Part shown: positions 1-12,935 of the stretch, one piece after another
How the letters are laid out: every line of letters begins with the position of its first letter
Position numbering within the stretch: the first letter of the stretch is position 1
Origin: Cercis canadensis
Lineage: Eukaryota > Streptophyta > Magnoliopsida > Fabales > Fabaceae
Direction of reading: 5' to 3'
Assembly: GCA_003255065.1 (NCBI GenBank)
Contig: QAOA01008735.1
Location: 248,001-312,000 of the forward strand
Length of the DNA: 64,000 nucleotides
Notes under the pieces: model-generated
The model's input: the letters and a program-made list of their open reading frames with translations, nothing else
Told to the model about the DNA's origin: nothing
Database searches by the model: none
Translations under genes and position numbers: made by a program

Positions 1-120
1 AAAGCACATAACATGGTCACCATGATTTGTCTCAACCACAATATCAAGTTCCATAAAACATAAGTAAGAAAAAAAAAATGGCACAGAAACAACAACTCTC
101 AAATCAATGCAATCTGAAAG

Positions 121-1380
121 ACTAAGGACATGAAAGGAATATATGATAACTTGTGGCTAGAGAACGAACCAACTATATGCATCCATAATTGTCACTAGAG
201 ATGCTTTCAGCAGCATTAAGGGCAGCAAAAAATATTTTCCCATCTCTACTGCCAGTGTAACAGACATGTTCAATTGGATCTAATGCAATTGCATCAATTA
301 TTGAAAGGAATACTATATTTCTTAGTAGTGTTCCCCTTGATAAGCTCCATACCTAGAAAAAATTCTAGCTAGAATCAAAATATAGACCAATAAACTGGAA
401 CAATGATTTAAGGGGAAAAAAACAAAAAATCTAATGAAAGCACTGCATGTATGCCAAAATTGGAAAAAGAAGGACTATAATAAAAATGTATAATAGCGTA
501 AAATTTAACCACAAGTTAAATATGGAGACAAGTGTATGGGGCATTGGGGACCTAATAGAGGAAATTAAAGTCCATTCAAGTTGTAGTCTCTAAGAACAAA
601 ACTTAGCAGACAGTAGGAACTGTAGATTCCTAAGCACACATATCCTGTCACTTCTATATTGTGATATTCCAACACTGCTGTATTAGAAACAATTAAAACC
701 TTACAGGTCCGATTCTCCGAAGCTAACATTATAACTGCATTGCATCCTCCAAAACCGATAGCAACATCAGTTACATATGCGGTAAAGATGATTTACTTTT
801 TGCCTTATTAAATCATCAAATATCCTGGATACAAACAGAGATGTAATGTGGCAGTTGTTAGCACTGCAAGTCTGCAAGCAATCAAACAGTATATTATTCA
901 AAAAAGAAAAAAGGAAGGGAATACGTAGAAAAGATGAGAATCAATTATATGAATAGGGAGCGAACCCTAAGTGATCCATCTTCTGAAACAGATATTAGTA
1001 ATGAGCATGGCACTTTTTAAGCAATCTGCAACTTTCAATCTTTTAATAGTAAAATATGAAATTCAGCACAGAAAATAAGAACAAGAGCAACAGAGTTTTC
1101 ATTTTTTTTTAATAATATAATAATTCTCTAAGCCTAATGCCACAAAATTTATAATGCATAGCGAGTAACCAAAGAAGAAAATTCACCTCTCACAAGTCAC
1201 TAGTATACCCCAGAAGTGGCTGGGTGATTAGCAGCAAGCAGTTTAAGGACACGGTCACCGATAGAGACAAGGCCATGAGGTGGGAGTGAGGAAGCACGAG
1301 ATGGGTAGCGGAGCTGCTAACTCAGCCGCTGTGACTCTTAACTCTCAGGTCCCACCACCAGCAGCCTCCACTGTTTGAAG
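121..1380 (-). pseudogene. WD40-repeat pseudogene, RID3/WDR18/IPI3-like
   Basis: Three blocks on the minus strand read as a WD40 protein resembling Arabidopsis ROOT INITIATION DEFECTIVE 3, the plant relative of WDR18/IPI3. Block 1 (about 1376-1190) gives GGCWWWDLR, then in another frame LRYPSRASSLPPHGLVSIGD. Block 2 (about 775-706) gives YVTDVAIGFGGCNAVIML and ENRTCK. Block 3 (352-173) gives VWSLSRGTLLRNIV, then DAIALDP and GSRDGKIFFAALNA. The exon borders of blocks 2 and 3 keep GT/AG and join in phase. The copy is broken: a TGA and a frame change lie inside block 1, a TAG ends it, a TAA and a small insertion precede block 2, and a one-base frame change after NYG gives a stop at 173-175, beyond which MHIVGSFSSHK continues in the shifted frame. 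The C-terminal half is missing. The family assignment is from remembered sequence. A functional parent copy elsewhere is inferred. Confidence 0.75.
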
Positions 1381-3840
1381 AGATGGCCTTTCCGCCAGAT
1401 ATTTAAGATAGGTTACTGGGCTTTAAAACAAGTTACACGGTATATAGAAGCCCGAATCCATCCATTATTGGTTGAAGTAGACTGGGCTCGGGTACCTCCT
1501 AAATGAGCCCATTGAACCATTCTCGGCCCAATTAAATTCCAATTCTACTACTTTTCCCCAGTAATTGAGAAAGAATCAGCCCCCACGAGCAAGAGAGCTG
1601 TGAAATAGTATCCGTTTACAGTTTAATTCTTCACTTAACCAAAAACTGCAAGAGCATGGTGGCAAAAAAAAATGAAAAGAAGAAGCATTAGGAAAAGAAG
1701 AGACGAAGAAGGGGAAGAGTAAGGTGTTTTTACAGTTTACATCCACAAATCTTCTTTTGGGGGGTTTAACTTTTAACCTTTTGTAATGCTCTGAAAATTT
1801 CTTTACTGGTCCGATACGGCTGTTTAGCATTTACCATCACACAAACACACTTGTTAAAGCGTCTTTACCAGTTCATTCATTCGTATCCACTTTTGAAACC
1901 CCTCATCCACTTTTCTCTTCCGGGTCCCTAACCAGCCCTTTCTCCTTCTCTCTCTCTCCCTCCCTCCCTCCCTCGCGGATATTCCAACCAAACTAAACCG
2001 TTTCTTCCATTCCTAGCGTTTACACGTGCAGAAACTTATCACGTGCCAAGCCCTTCCAAAAAGACAAAACAAAAAGCAAGAAAGATACAACGGAATAGAC
2101 AGGGTGCACCCCTCTTGCCAAAACTAGGGTTAGGGTTTTTCTTTATATTTAACATTTATATTTATATTTATCTTTTTTTTAAAATGCCTTTTTGGGTCGT
2201 ATGAGACGAACTTATATTATTGCACGACAAAGATGTTCTAACTTTATAATATTTTATATTCCTTTGAACTTTATCTTTATATATTCCTCTAGAGACCCAA
2301 AATAGATCTTTCTTAACTTTGCTTTCTCTGATGTCTCACACAGTTTCTCTGTTGTGAGATTTTAATACTTGGCATGAAAATGAATACTACAATAAACAAA
2401 GGGAAGGGTCAAGAAAAGCAAAAACCTGTGAAAATGCTTAGTCAAACTTTATGTGACCCTTTACCCGTATAGGGATATATAGGACGATGCGACAAGAAAA
2501 AAGAGACGAGTTTGTGGGCTAAGGCGAATTGTTCATCTACCGGTCAAGGCTGGCTGGGCGAGGCACTACTCTCTTTCTCAGTGCCCGTGTTCTCTGTCTG
2601 GAAGAAGCAAAGATAGACTGGGATAAGCAAAAGGGAGCAAGTAAAAGACCCGGTAAGGAGGGGGAAAGAGTGTGGAATCCAAAGAGAGCTGAGAAAACGT
2701 TAATCAGATGACTACTTAAAGTGGGAAAAGGCAAAGGTTTCTGGTCCTCAGAAGAAGTATAGAAGCCTTGATAGAAACATTTCAAACAACATTTTTAGTC
2801 AGTTTCCCTCACATTTCGCTTTCATCGAATAATTCATATTCTTGTTTTTTTCTTACCTTAACCAATATATTTTAAATATTATATTCCAATCCAATCTTGC
2901 ATCTCTGTCTCTAGTTTTCTCTTCGTTTTATAGGGGGGGGGAAGGGAAGACAAGGGGGTTTACTTCTTCTGCCCTACTGACAATTCATAAAAACGAGATG
3001 TAGATTATAACTCTCCCTACATCAAACGGTATGATAACCTTCTTTTTCCATAAATCATAGTATCCCCTCTTTTTTGACAATAACAATAATATTATTGATA
3101 TTTAATAATAACATAATCATACTGCTAATGGGATTTTCGCTGAACGAATGTTTGTCATTTACTGTCAGCTCCTTTATAGTAACCATTATTAAGGATCTTT
3201 TGTAATATCACTCGTCTTTTCATCGGTTTTTGAATTGAGATGCAAAGTATTTTGTGTTCATTGCTCGTACATCCAAACCATTAATGGGTCTTTGGTATCA
3301 AAAGCCCTAGAGAAAATTGTCTTTAACCAGCCTGTTACATTCTCAGTCCTCAGCATTTTCCCCCAATGAAATTGTAAGGATCCCCTTCTCATTAACTCTC
3401 TATCTCTCTCTCTTTCTATCTCTCTTCGCTTGCATTAATGTAACTGAAGCATGCAGAGATCAATATCAGAAAAAGGAGGGGAAGAATAAGATGAAGAAAA
3501 AGATGCTATAACTGGTAGCAATAAATTGCACCAATGAAAAAGAAGAGAACTCGACCAAAAAGAGGAGTTGAACATTTAATTTTTGCTTTAATTTGATCTC
3601 CACTCTAACCAAAACCCACCTCCATCGATGGATGATGGGTTTGGAACAAAGATAATATGGGCACTAAGTTATATGTACACAGAATCACAAACAGTCACAG
3701 GCACGCACGCACACACAAGTTTCCATCAATATCATCTGCCTTCTCTGAGACTCAAAATTAAGGGGTGAAAAAGAGAAAAGACAAATCAAACAAGTAAAAG
3801 CAAGTAGCTAGCTTGGAATTTTCAGAGGATTGAAAAGGAA
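1381..3840. other. intergenic, downstream of HSFB4
   Basis: No supported gene. The stretch holds pyrimidine-rich and AT-rich low-complexity sequence (CT and CCCT runs near 1943-1974, a G8 run near 2933-2940). Short open frames here have neither recognisable domains nor splice partners. The 3' untranslated region of the HSFB4 gene probably occupies the right end. Confidence 0.6.
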
Positions 3841-5075
3841 CTAACAAGTGGAAGGAGGCATAAGATTCAAGCCCAAGTCATCTTTTTCCAAGACCAAACG
3901 AGCCTTGTTCGTCTCCAAATTCATGAGATTAGAGCCATACTCGGGGTGCACCCTTTTCTTGGATTGAAGAGATACACCAAAAAGCTTTGTCTTGCAGCAG
4001 TTACTGCTGGGCTCTTCAACAATGGTTATGGAGCTCTTTGATGTATTTGTTGGGGAGTTCAACACATGAGCTTGAGGGGGTTGCTTAGGGTTGTTGGAAT
4101 AAAACCCCAGAAGCTGGTTCATGGGCCTTTGCACCATGGAAATATTCGAACTAGTTAAAGGAGATGCTGCTGACGGTTGTTGTGGTGTATTGCAGAGTAG
4201 CAAAGAAGAAGGGTAAGAATTGCTAGGAGCCACAGGCTTCACATGGTTCTGCACAAAGTAGATTATGTCGTTATAAAGTTTCTTCATGTGGGCAAGCTCA
4301 GACATGAGCATGTTGTTGCTTCGCCTGAGTCTTTCGTTGTCCTCCGACAGCGCAGTGACAGAACTATTGTAGTTAACTCCATTAATGACTGAAGAAACAG
4401 CGGTAGCTGCCGCTGCTGATCTTGGAGAAGTGAGTGGCGGTGAGTCACACCAATTGGCTTGATCATCAGAGTCATTGGGAGGAGAGATGCTGACTCTGCT
4501 GGGGAAGGGAAAGAAAGTGGGGACGTTGACTCCAAGTGGAGAATGGGGATGATGATGGTTGTGATGATTAATGGCCATCTGCTGAGGCTGAGCAGTTTTT
4601 CTTCTATGGATCTCACACAGCAAGTGCTTCTCTCCCTTCTTGAAGAATTCGTTTGCGAACTCCCATCTGTCAGGTACAATCTTTCTAAAACCCTAGTTTA
4701 TTTGAAAACACCAAGACAGCAAAACAAAGTTAGTAGGATGAAAAAGGAAGAATCTTTTAAGCAAAGTAAAAAGAAAAAACTAAAAAATAAAAATGAATTT
4801 TGAGGACGAGGGAAGAGCATATGTACATAGGTGTTGAGCTGGCGAACGAAGCTTGAGAAGTTGTTGTGCTTGAAATAGTTGGGAAGAAGATCCCTAGCGA
4901 ACTCTGGCGGACGCCAAACGACGAAGGTGGTGTCGTCTTCACCCCAAGAGACTATGTGATCGGTGGTGGGATCATCCACCAGCTGGTATGTCTTGGTTAG
5001 GAAGGGTGCTGGCACCGATTTGTGAGAGTCTAAAGAGAGTAAAATGCCCTCGCAATTGTCTAGCAGAAGGGCCAT
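3841..5075 (-). CDS. HSFB4: heat stress transcription factor B-4
   Basis: Class B heat-stress transcription factor, nuclear and DNA-binding. Arabidopsis HSFB4 is SCHIZORIZA, which sets ground-tissue and root stem-cell fate rather than driving heat response. Two exons, 5075-4827 and 4692-3841, with a 134-bp GT/AG intron in phase 0, give 366 residues. The intron lies after RQLNTY inside the DNA-binding domain, the position conserved in plant HSFs. Residues 21-114 are the HSF domain ([35 protein letters not shown], then [17 protein letters not shown]). A leucine-zipper-like HR-A/B region follows at about 197-235 ([28 protein letters not shown]) without the class A insert. KLFGVSL at 319-325 is the class B repressor motif, with a KKR nuclear signal just after it. 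No AHA activation motif is seen. The start ATG at 5075 precedes the domain by 20 residues, as in relatives. Very sure of subfamily. Confidence 0.96.
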
Positions 5076-5115
5076 TGAGAAGGGGAAGAAATCAACGGAG
5101 AGTGAGAGAGTGTGA

Positions 5116-5145
<30 letters not shown>
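5116..5145. repeat. GA/CT microsatellite in HSFB4 leader
   Basis: About 14 GA units lie 40-70 bp upstream of the HSFB4 ATG. On the transcribed strand this is a CU-rich tract, probably inside the 5' untranslated region. GA/CT tracts near starts are common in plants and can bind BBR/BPC factors; any role here is inference. Confidence 0.8.
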
Positions 5146-5147
<2 letters not shown>

Positions 5148-8036
5148 GGAGGGAGAGTGAGTGAAGATGTGAATGGTGCGGGATAAAAATGTTGGGAGGA
5201 GAGGAGAGAGGAATAGAAGTGGTACTGTGTAATGCGGTTTGGTTAATGGTTATGCCTTCCTTTTCTTTTTTTTTCTTTTGAATTTCTGATTTGGGTGAAA
5301 GGAAATTGTCTGGTAGGGGGTATTATATTTTTGTTTCCCTCCTCGGTTATGTAGTGAGAGAGAATATGTGTCTGTCTGTCTAGGACTGTGAAATAAGGGC
5401 CTTTCAAGACAAACCCGTGACTCTCTCTCTCTCTCTTTCTACGTGTGTGCGTATATGTGTGTGATACAGAGAAGGGGTTCTGACATTTGATCCCGCGCAC
5501 ACCCACTTAAAATCACGCACTGGAAGGAAGAAGGTGCAGGACAGAAGGAGCTGCCTTCTTTTGCGAATTGACAATGCCACCCTCAGTCCTTTTCCTTTTT
5601 CAACTTTTATTCCATTAGTAGCAACTAGTCAAACACTCGCCTTTCATACAGTCCTTTTCCGTAATCATTTTTGCCTTGCGGTTTAAGAAAAAATAAAATA
5701 CATTAAGGGCTATCTATTAATCTACCATTGGATAATCAACTTGGTAATTAAGTGGAAGGTAGTTTGAACTTTGAACTTTGAATGGGAAATATTTACGTTA
5801 ACAGTTTCAGATTCGAAATGAAGGGGAAAATTAGAATATAATAATTATGTCATGGACTCATGGATTGGACGCTGTTTCAGAATGGGAAGGGCATTTCAGC
5901 CAAACAAAAAGGATTTATGGGTATTATCTTTATTTCTTCCCCGAATAAATAAATAGGGAGGTGTAAGAACAGAAATGTGAAGAAGGTGGTTTCACTTCAC
6001 GTCAAACGAGTGTCCTCTTTTCACAGTTTGTAGCTTTCCCTTTGTTGTTTATTGTCACCAACCAAACACAGTGTCCAATTTCGAATCCCTATCATTTTTC
6101 TACTACACACCTCTCTCTAGCAGATATAAGGTAAAGGATACATCGAACAACGTGATGGGAATTAAAGACTGTTCTGGGTGACGACATTTCTTCCTTCTAC
6201 TGCTTCTCTTCTATTTGCTTCTCACCCTCTCTCTCTATCTCTCTCAACCTTTTCCATCCTTCTTCTTCTTCTTCTTCTCCTTCTTTCTTCTTCTGCTTCT
6301 TTTGTATTTCTTATTGACAAATACATATTTCAAACTTCAATATCATATAAGCTCTCTGGCCACTAGTGCCTTTTATTAACTAGCTTACAATACCTAGCTC
6401 TAGCTAGCCCTGTTTTAGCTTTCTCTTACTTTTACATTGAGCCTCCAACTTTGGCTCTTCCACGGCTTGGCTTCCTTTCTGCTGACGTGTCCAGGTGATT
6501 GAATTATTGCCCTCAAAAGTTCCCATGGATAACTGGAAAAAAATTTACAGCTTTTCCACCTCCCTTTGGTAATGGCCCCAAACAAAATATTTCTTTCGCT
6601 TTCTCTTTTCCCCCTCTTTCCCTCACCTTACTTATAGCATGCAAGTGCCGCTAATGTGCATTAAACAACTTTTCTTAAGTAAATGCAAGCCTATATTCAA
6701 CGGAAAGCTTACATGGCAAACCAACAGTATATATATTACGAATTTATTTTCCAATTTTATTCACATCAATAATAATCGTGAATGAAACTAACAACCCTAT
6801 AAGAATAATTAATTTTATATTATATACAAAATTTATTTCATATTTTATTTTTCCTTTTTCCCTGATAATATTTTTTGGGGAGGGGGTGGATTTGTGTGTT
6901 GCATACTAAGCTACAGGTATCATAATTTGAAAAAAAGTTGCTTGAAATCCATAGCAATAAGTGGGCAGTGAGGATCCAATAATAAAAATGAGAATGGTAT
7001 TCATTTTGTGATAATAAGTGAATGAAAAAGAGTAGGGACACAGAAGCAGATAGAGGGCCAAAGCAAAACAATAGGAAAATGATGACTAATTATTTCGGAT
7101 AGATACCACAACTGATTATTTTGATAATGTCCATGATTCTCATTATTGGAAAAACAAAGTTAAACTGTCCCTGTTCCCCACCCATATAATTATTCATCAC
7201 TTTACAAATTTCTTCGCTTTTCTCATATTCAATGTGAATATAATTATAAATCTTAAATCTTATAAATAATAATATCTCAAAAGTTTTCCAAAACCTAAGT
7301 TAATCTTACGAGAGAAGCCACAACTTTTTGTTCGGTTTCCCCAAAAAATGATGCAGACATTTTAATGGAAGATAGAAGGGAGTTAGGCTAGGGTGGGTCA
7401 TAAATTAACCTCCTCACTATCTAGCTACCACTAACCTAACAATCAGTGCTTAGTTTAATGTTGCAGTTATTATAGTCTATATAGTCTATACATGCAAGGA
7501 TTATTTAGTGATATGATTAAAATTTGAACTATAAAACTCGAGAAAGAAATAAAACAAAATTTAATTCGAAAAGATAAAGGGAACAAATGAAAAGAAAAAG
7601 AGCCTGCTATACTAATTCTATTTTATATAATTATATTGTTTCATAATGTATAAATATAATAATATTTAAATTTTACTAATTCTCTTTTTCCCCCCTTTTG
7701 TTGTGCAGGCTCTAATGATTTACAGAATATGTAAGAATCATTTTTCCATTCAAATTGATAAAAAGGTGAGAAGAAGGAAGACATATTTTTTTTGCTGTAA
7801 CTGAAAGAGCATCATAAACTGGATGAATGTAATATGTTCTAAGGATATGCAAACCTTATTATTTCTCTATTTATGAATTTCACTTATTTACCAGAAAAAA
7901 AAAAGAGCATAAACTGATTCATGCAGTTGGTACACGGAAACAAAAATTATTTATCCGTTGGAAGGGGGATTGGAGGGAAAATATTATTTATAGGTAAGAT
8001 ATTTAAGAATTTAACGTCGTCTTTTTACTTCTGAAT

Positions 8037-8142
8037 GAAATTCTTTAACATATAATATGTATTTTTTTTTGTTTGAAATGATATAATATGTACTNGAAAT
8101 TCTTTAACATATAATATGTTTGAAATGATATAATATGTACTT
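8037..8142. repeat. direct duplication across single N (8095)
   Basis: Copy 8037-8094 starts GAAATTCTTTAACATATAAT and is repeated from 8096 after the lone N. The copies differ by a short T-run. This is the contig-join pattern seen elsewhere in the window, so probably an assembly artefact. Confidence 0.7.
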
Positions 8143-8408
8143 ATCAGTACATAAATGACAATAATTAAATACTTCATATGTACGTAAAATTGGGAACTAA
8201 GAAAAAAGAATTTACTCACCTTAACACTAACTTAAAATACTCACTTGCTTCTAAAACTTTAATTTTCAATTTCGATTCTGTTATTTAAATTTAAAAGTTG
8301 TCAGTTTGATCCATGATCAGTTCACTAATTCTATATAACTTTGCTAGTCCGTTGTTTTTATTATTAGGTTTCCATTTAACAAGTTAATATGGTAAAAACG
8401 ACATTCCA

Positions 8409-8409
<1 letters not shown>

Positions 8410-8448
<39 letters not shown>
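8410..8448. repeat. compound (CT)n(AT)n microsatellite
   Basis: About ten CT units run directly into about nine AT units. Simple repeat in intergenic DNA. Confidence 0.95.
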
Positions 8449-10271
8449 GTTCTTGTTAACCTTCTTTAAAACAAAATATAATCTATTATATTAATGGCTA
8501 TGGTTAAATTTAACTTAATTACTAATAAAGTATCATTTTGAGATGTCACTATGAGTGTGAATGTTACACAGTTTCAGCATATATATTTAAAGAACTTGGG
8601 GAAGAAATTTGTCATTTTCTTTAGTGGTTACAAAATTAAATATATATTCCAGGCCAGTTTTAAGAAGAACCGGCTGGAATCGTTACAATTTACTCACACG
8701 TAAGAAACACAACCTAGCTCTAAAATTATTACAAATCGTGGTTAAATTAAAAAAAAATAAAAAATTATGAGCTATATATATATATGAATGATTGCTTCTC
8801 AAAAAAGTTTATGTAATTTTTGAAAATTTTTATTTTTTAAGATAAATAAAAATAACAATAAAAAAGTTGAAATATCAGAAAATTATGAAGAGGTAATCAT
8901 CTAGCAACAAGTACTGGCAGCTTCTGATCCCTATATTCAATTAAAATGGAGAGTCGGTGGGTTTCTTATCATAGTCTATTATAGTCGCTTAAGAAGAAGA
9001 AGAGGAGGAGGAGGAAGGGACCAGACTAATAACTATCTGGTATGGTAAGTTCTAAAACAATCATGGCCAGCCCTGGTTTCTCTATCTTTTGCTTCTTCTT
9101 CTTCTGCTGCTGCTCCCTCACCTTTTCTTAATTCCCAGTTCACCCCCCACCCTTCCTCCCACCCCGACCCTATTTTTCTGTACTCTGCTGCACCATTGGC
9201 AGGGGCTGACATGGAGACAGTAGTCCTTTTTATTTTGATGCATCTGTGAGTATTGCCAGTCTCGTGATTCTTGTTTTGTTTTTTTCCCTTGCCAACATAT
9301 ATTTATTACCACCACCATATTCCCTTGTTCATGTTACATGCATATTTATGGGAATTGTCGAGTTTTCCATCCCCTTCCCATGTACTTTTTTTTTTGCCCT
9401 TTTTTTTCCCTCCTTTTCTCTTCCCTCGTCCAAACATCTACTTTGAATTTGGTCGTATTTCTTTTCATTTCTTTTTTCTCTTTTGCCCACTGAAATTGAT
9501 TATGATATTTGGAAGAGGATGGGAAAAAGAATTTCACTTGACAGTCAGTCACAGACAGGAAAGTTTTTTTCGTTGTCACGTTTCAGAGTCAATATTATCT
9601 TAGATTCAAACTTAGGGTCATAAAATTGCATGTTCCAGAAATTATGGCCCGTTGATTGGCTTGACCAGAATTAGACTTAATTATGTGATTATTAGTGGAT
9701 GATAAACCTTAGATTAGGTGGGGCCTTCACCATGAGGCATAGAGCGGGACCCTTCATTTGTTTTAGGGTAAAATTAGTTTGATGAGAAAGTAGGTAATTA
9801 ATTTGGTGAATCAATTACCCTTAGTCCCATAAGATAAGAGATATTTGTTCGTAATGGTAATTCTGGTGTGTTGGTAATTCGAAAGATCAGGGATATGTTT
9901 GTTTGATGAGTGATCCCGGACCCCACAGAGTAAGGAAATCTAGAAAACAAAGGCTGTTTTCCCTCACAAGTTGTCAGCAACTGAGACAGATCCTAACGAG
10001 CCCACCACCATCACTACCAAAATTCACCCAACCAAAGAAAACACACACTCCCTTAACATATACACACTCTCTCTCTTTCTCTCTCTACACGTTGAAGAGC
10101 CAAGAAGATTCTATTCTAATTTCTAAAACGCAGTGAAAGTGAACCAACCCCACCTCCTATCACATGACCACCGCCGGTACCTTTCAAATAAAATCATATT
10201 TGTTATTATTGGACAAAACTCGAATGAGAATTTCAAGGAGAGACAACTTAAAACACAGACCGAATACAGAT

Positions 10272-10289
10272 AAAAAAAAAAAAAAAACN

Positions 10290-10318
<29 letters not shown>
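10272..10318. repeat. poly(A) tract with N
   Basis: A run of A interrupted by one C and an N at 10289. It may be a retrotransposed poly(A) tail or a contig join in a homopolymer; no element body is recognisable next to it. Confidence 0.8.
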
Positions 10319-10320
<2 letters not shown>

Positions 10321-10699
10321 AAACTCATCATTTTTATTTTAAATTCACTGTTGGGTGTGTTGGCTACCCCAATCCAACATGTTAAGTTAATGACATAGAT
10401 CACTGTCTCTTTTTTTAAAATCTTTAATCCTTCTAAAGTGAGAATCAAAATGTGTATTCTATACGACAAAGCTACTAAGGTTCTTTCTTCTGTCTCTTTT
10501 CGCGCTTTCTTTTGTCTGTTTCACTGACCCATCTTCGCCTTCCATAACAAAAAAACAAATTCACTAATATTATAATACAGATACATAGATGCATGTTTTT
10601 GTTTAAATTAATTGCAGAGGAAAGAGAAGACATAAGAAGAGTCTTGTTAATTAGTTGTAGATATAGTGGTTATGGATATGGAGTAACATGGAGCTGAGC

Positions 10700-10737
10700 T
10701 GAGTGATGAGTGATGAGTGATGAGTGAGGAGTGAGGA
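10700..10737. repeat. heptamer minisatellite GAGTGAT/GAGTGAG
   Basis: Five tandem 7-bp units, the first three GAGTGAT and the last two GAGTGAG, followed by GAGGTGGG. The gradient of unit types suggests replication slippage. Confidence 0.9.
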
Positions 10738-11362
10738 GGTGGGTCAAACAAAGTCCAAAGGTTGTGAACATTAATTAATCAGAGGGTCACGAGGGGCTAT
10801 GAATCCCACGAGGAAGTGGCTCTCTGATAATAATGTACCGGACAAGATGCCCGTTTGTCTTTCTATTGCACTTATATATGTCCTTTCTCTATGGGTTTCA
10901 CATCTCCATTCTTCTAGATCACATTCACATACTTCTCTCCTTATTATAATTATTACACGGACTCTGAGTATTGAGATTCTTTGAGAACTCCTACACATTT
11001 ACAGGATACTGCTGCAAGTTTTGTTGTATGCTTTGTTTTCTTTGTCATACAAATTTTGTTATGTCTGTTACAAATTTAATCGTTTTCCGTACTATCAATT
11101 ATAAATAAGTGGCTGAAAGTAACATGAAAATATCCTATTTTGAAAGATAAATCTGAAGTATAATAGAGCTCAATCAAATTATCAAGTAACAAGGAAACAT
11201 TCCAATTTGAAAAAAAACCTTAAGTAGCATAATGTGGGCACACTCTTGAGGAACTTGCCTAGAAACATTCTAATGGTTTGAAAAATTATCATATGATGAG
11301 TCATGGATTCCAATTTATTTGGAGCAAGTATCATAGGCTACCGTTATTATATAGGCTTTAAT

Positions 11363-11453
11363 GAAAAAAAAAAAAAAAAAAAAANNNNNNNNNNNNNNNN
11401 NNNNNNNNNNNNNNNNNNNNNNNNNNNNNNNNNNNNNTAAAAAAAAAAAAAAA
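11363..11453. other. assembly gap of 53 N in poly(A)
   Basis: Ns from 11385 to 11437 are flanked on both sides by A runs. The missing sequence is unknown, and so are the true length and any element that may sit here. Confidence 0.95.
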
Positions 11454-12911
11454 TTGATGGTGAGATCTGGTACTCCAAAAAAAAAAAAATGTTGATCTAC
11501 ATTCCCTTTGAAAGAAAAAGTGATATAATAGTACAAAAAAGAATTACAGGATATTCCATAAATAATTATTATTTGAATTCATATTTTTCTAACACCATAA
11601 TTGATAATTGAATATAGTAATTTTGAATGAGATGTTACTTTAGATATGAAAACGATGACACTATATATAAAAAGAATATATACATTAATATTAAGGCGAT
11701 CAAATGAAACATATGTACATGGGAGATATGCTTCCATGCAAAAGTTAAATTACTCTGGAAAAAGACATTGAAAAGCCGGTTCCTCGAAGAATAAATCTCT
11801 CTAATCAAAATATTAGACTTGCATGGCATATTGCTTCCTATCAATAAAAGAAAGCTCATTTTAACATACTTTAGAGTTACATTAAAAGGAGAGAACAACA
11901 AGAGAGGTCTTTGCTCCTCTATCTTTTATCCCCTTTTTCTCTTCTTTTCTCTCGCTTTTCTTTTCCCTTTATTTTTTCTTTCTTAAAGTCATCCGCACGA
12001 CTTCTACTTCTACGTGAAAAAAGAGATCCTTCTATTTATGTGAGATGAGATACTTTGCCTCGTACCACACAGAATAAGAATAGAAGGGGTTGGTATATTC
12101 ATATGCTACCACATCCAACTCTTGCACCAAATACTCTCTATCTCTCCCTAATGAAAAAGAAAAGAAAAGAGATCTAGAGATGTAAGATAATCAATTTGAT
12201 GTGATATTGGGCCTAAAAACTCCACTAATTAATACAAAACATGCTTTTGATGGATGATCAAGCAGATTGACATACACGCATGCATGCATGGCCGACCTCG
12301 CATGTCTAATAGTGGGACCCAAATCATGTTTTCAGTACAATTAAGAAATTAACATCTATGCTTGACCTAAACATGATTAACCAAAAAGTATATCAGTCAC
12401 CGAATGTCAAAAAAGACACAGAAGCGAGGGTGGTTGATTTGGTTTAGAAGAAGAACAACAAGGATGGAAGAGAAGGAAGAAGGTAGCTAGGTATATAACG
12501 GGGAACATAAAGGCTGTTGGATCACATGCAAATCACATTCTTTTTCTCCTTCTTCTTCTCCTTCTCTTCTTTTTATACTGAGGCTGATGAACGTTAAAGA
12601 AAAACAAATCGAAGGTGATTAGAAACCAATCAAAGAAAAAAAAAAACAAAAACAAAAAAGGGAAGGGTTCCACATCCACATTCCACATTAAACAGTTGAA
12701 GGCTGCTGCTACTTCCCTCCTCAATCCAAGGGATTCCGTGAGATGATGAAGCTCCTTCTGGGTCCCTCCGTCATCATTTCATGCATATAGTTGAAAGACC
12801 CACCTCTCTCACGTCCGTTACTTTGTAAAGCATTTCCTTAAAGTGGCATTTTTTTCTGATGCCAGCCAATAATGCATGACTGCATGTCATCAAAATGGCA
12901 ACCCGACCACC

Positions 12912-12935
12912 CTCTCTCTCTCTCTCTCTCTCTCT
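12912..12935. repeat. CT microsatellite
   Basis: Twelve CT units in intergenic DNA. Confidence 0.95.

Noticed and set aside
4284..4803. Open frames on other frames and the opposite strand of HSFB4
   Set aside because: They overlap the HSF coding exons, have no family features and lack splice partners; shadows of the real frame.
9246..9603. Plus-strand frames rich in Phe, Leu and Pro
   Set aside because: Produced by pyrimidine-rich low-complexity DNA; no domain, no start context.
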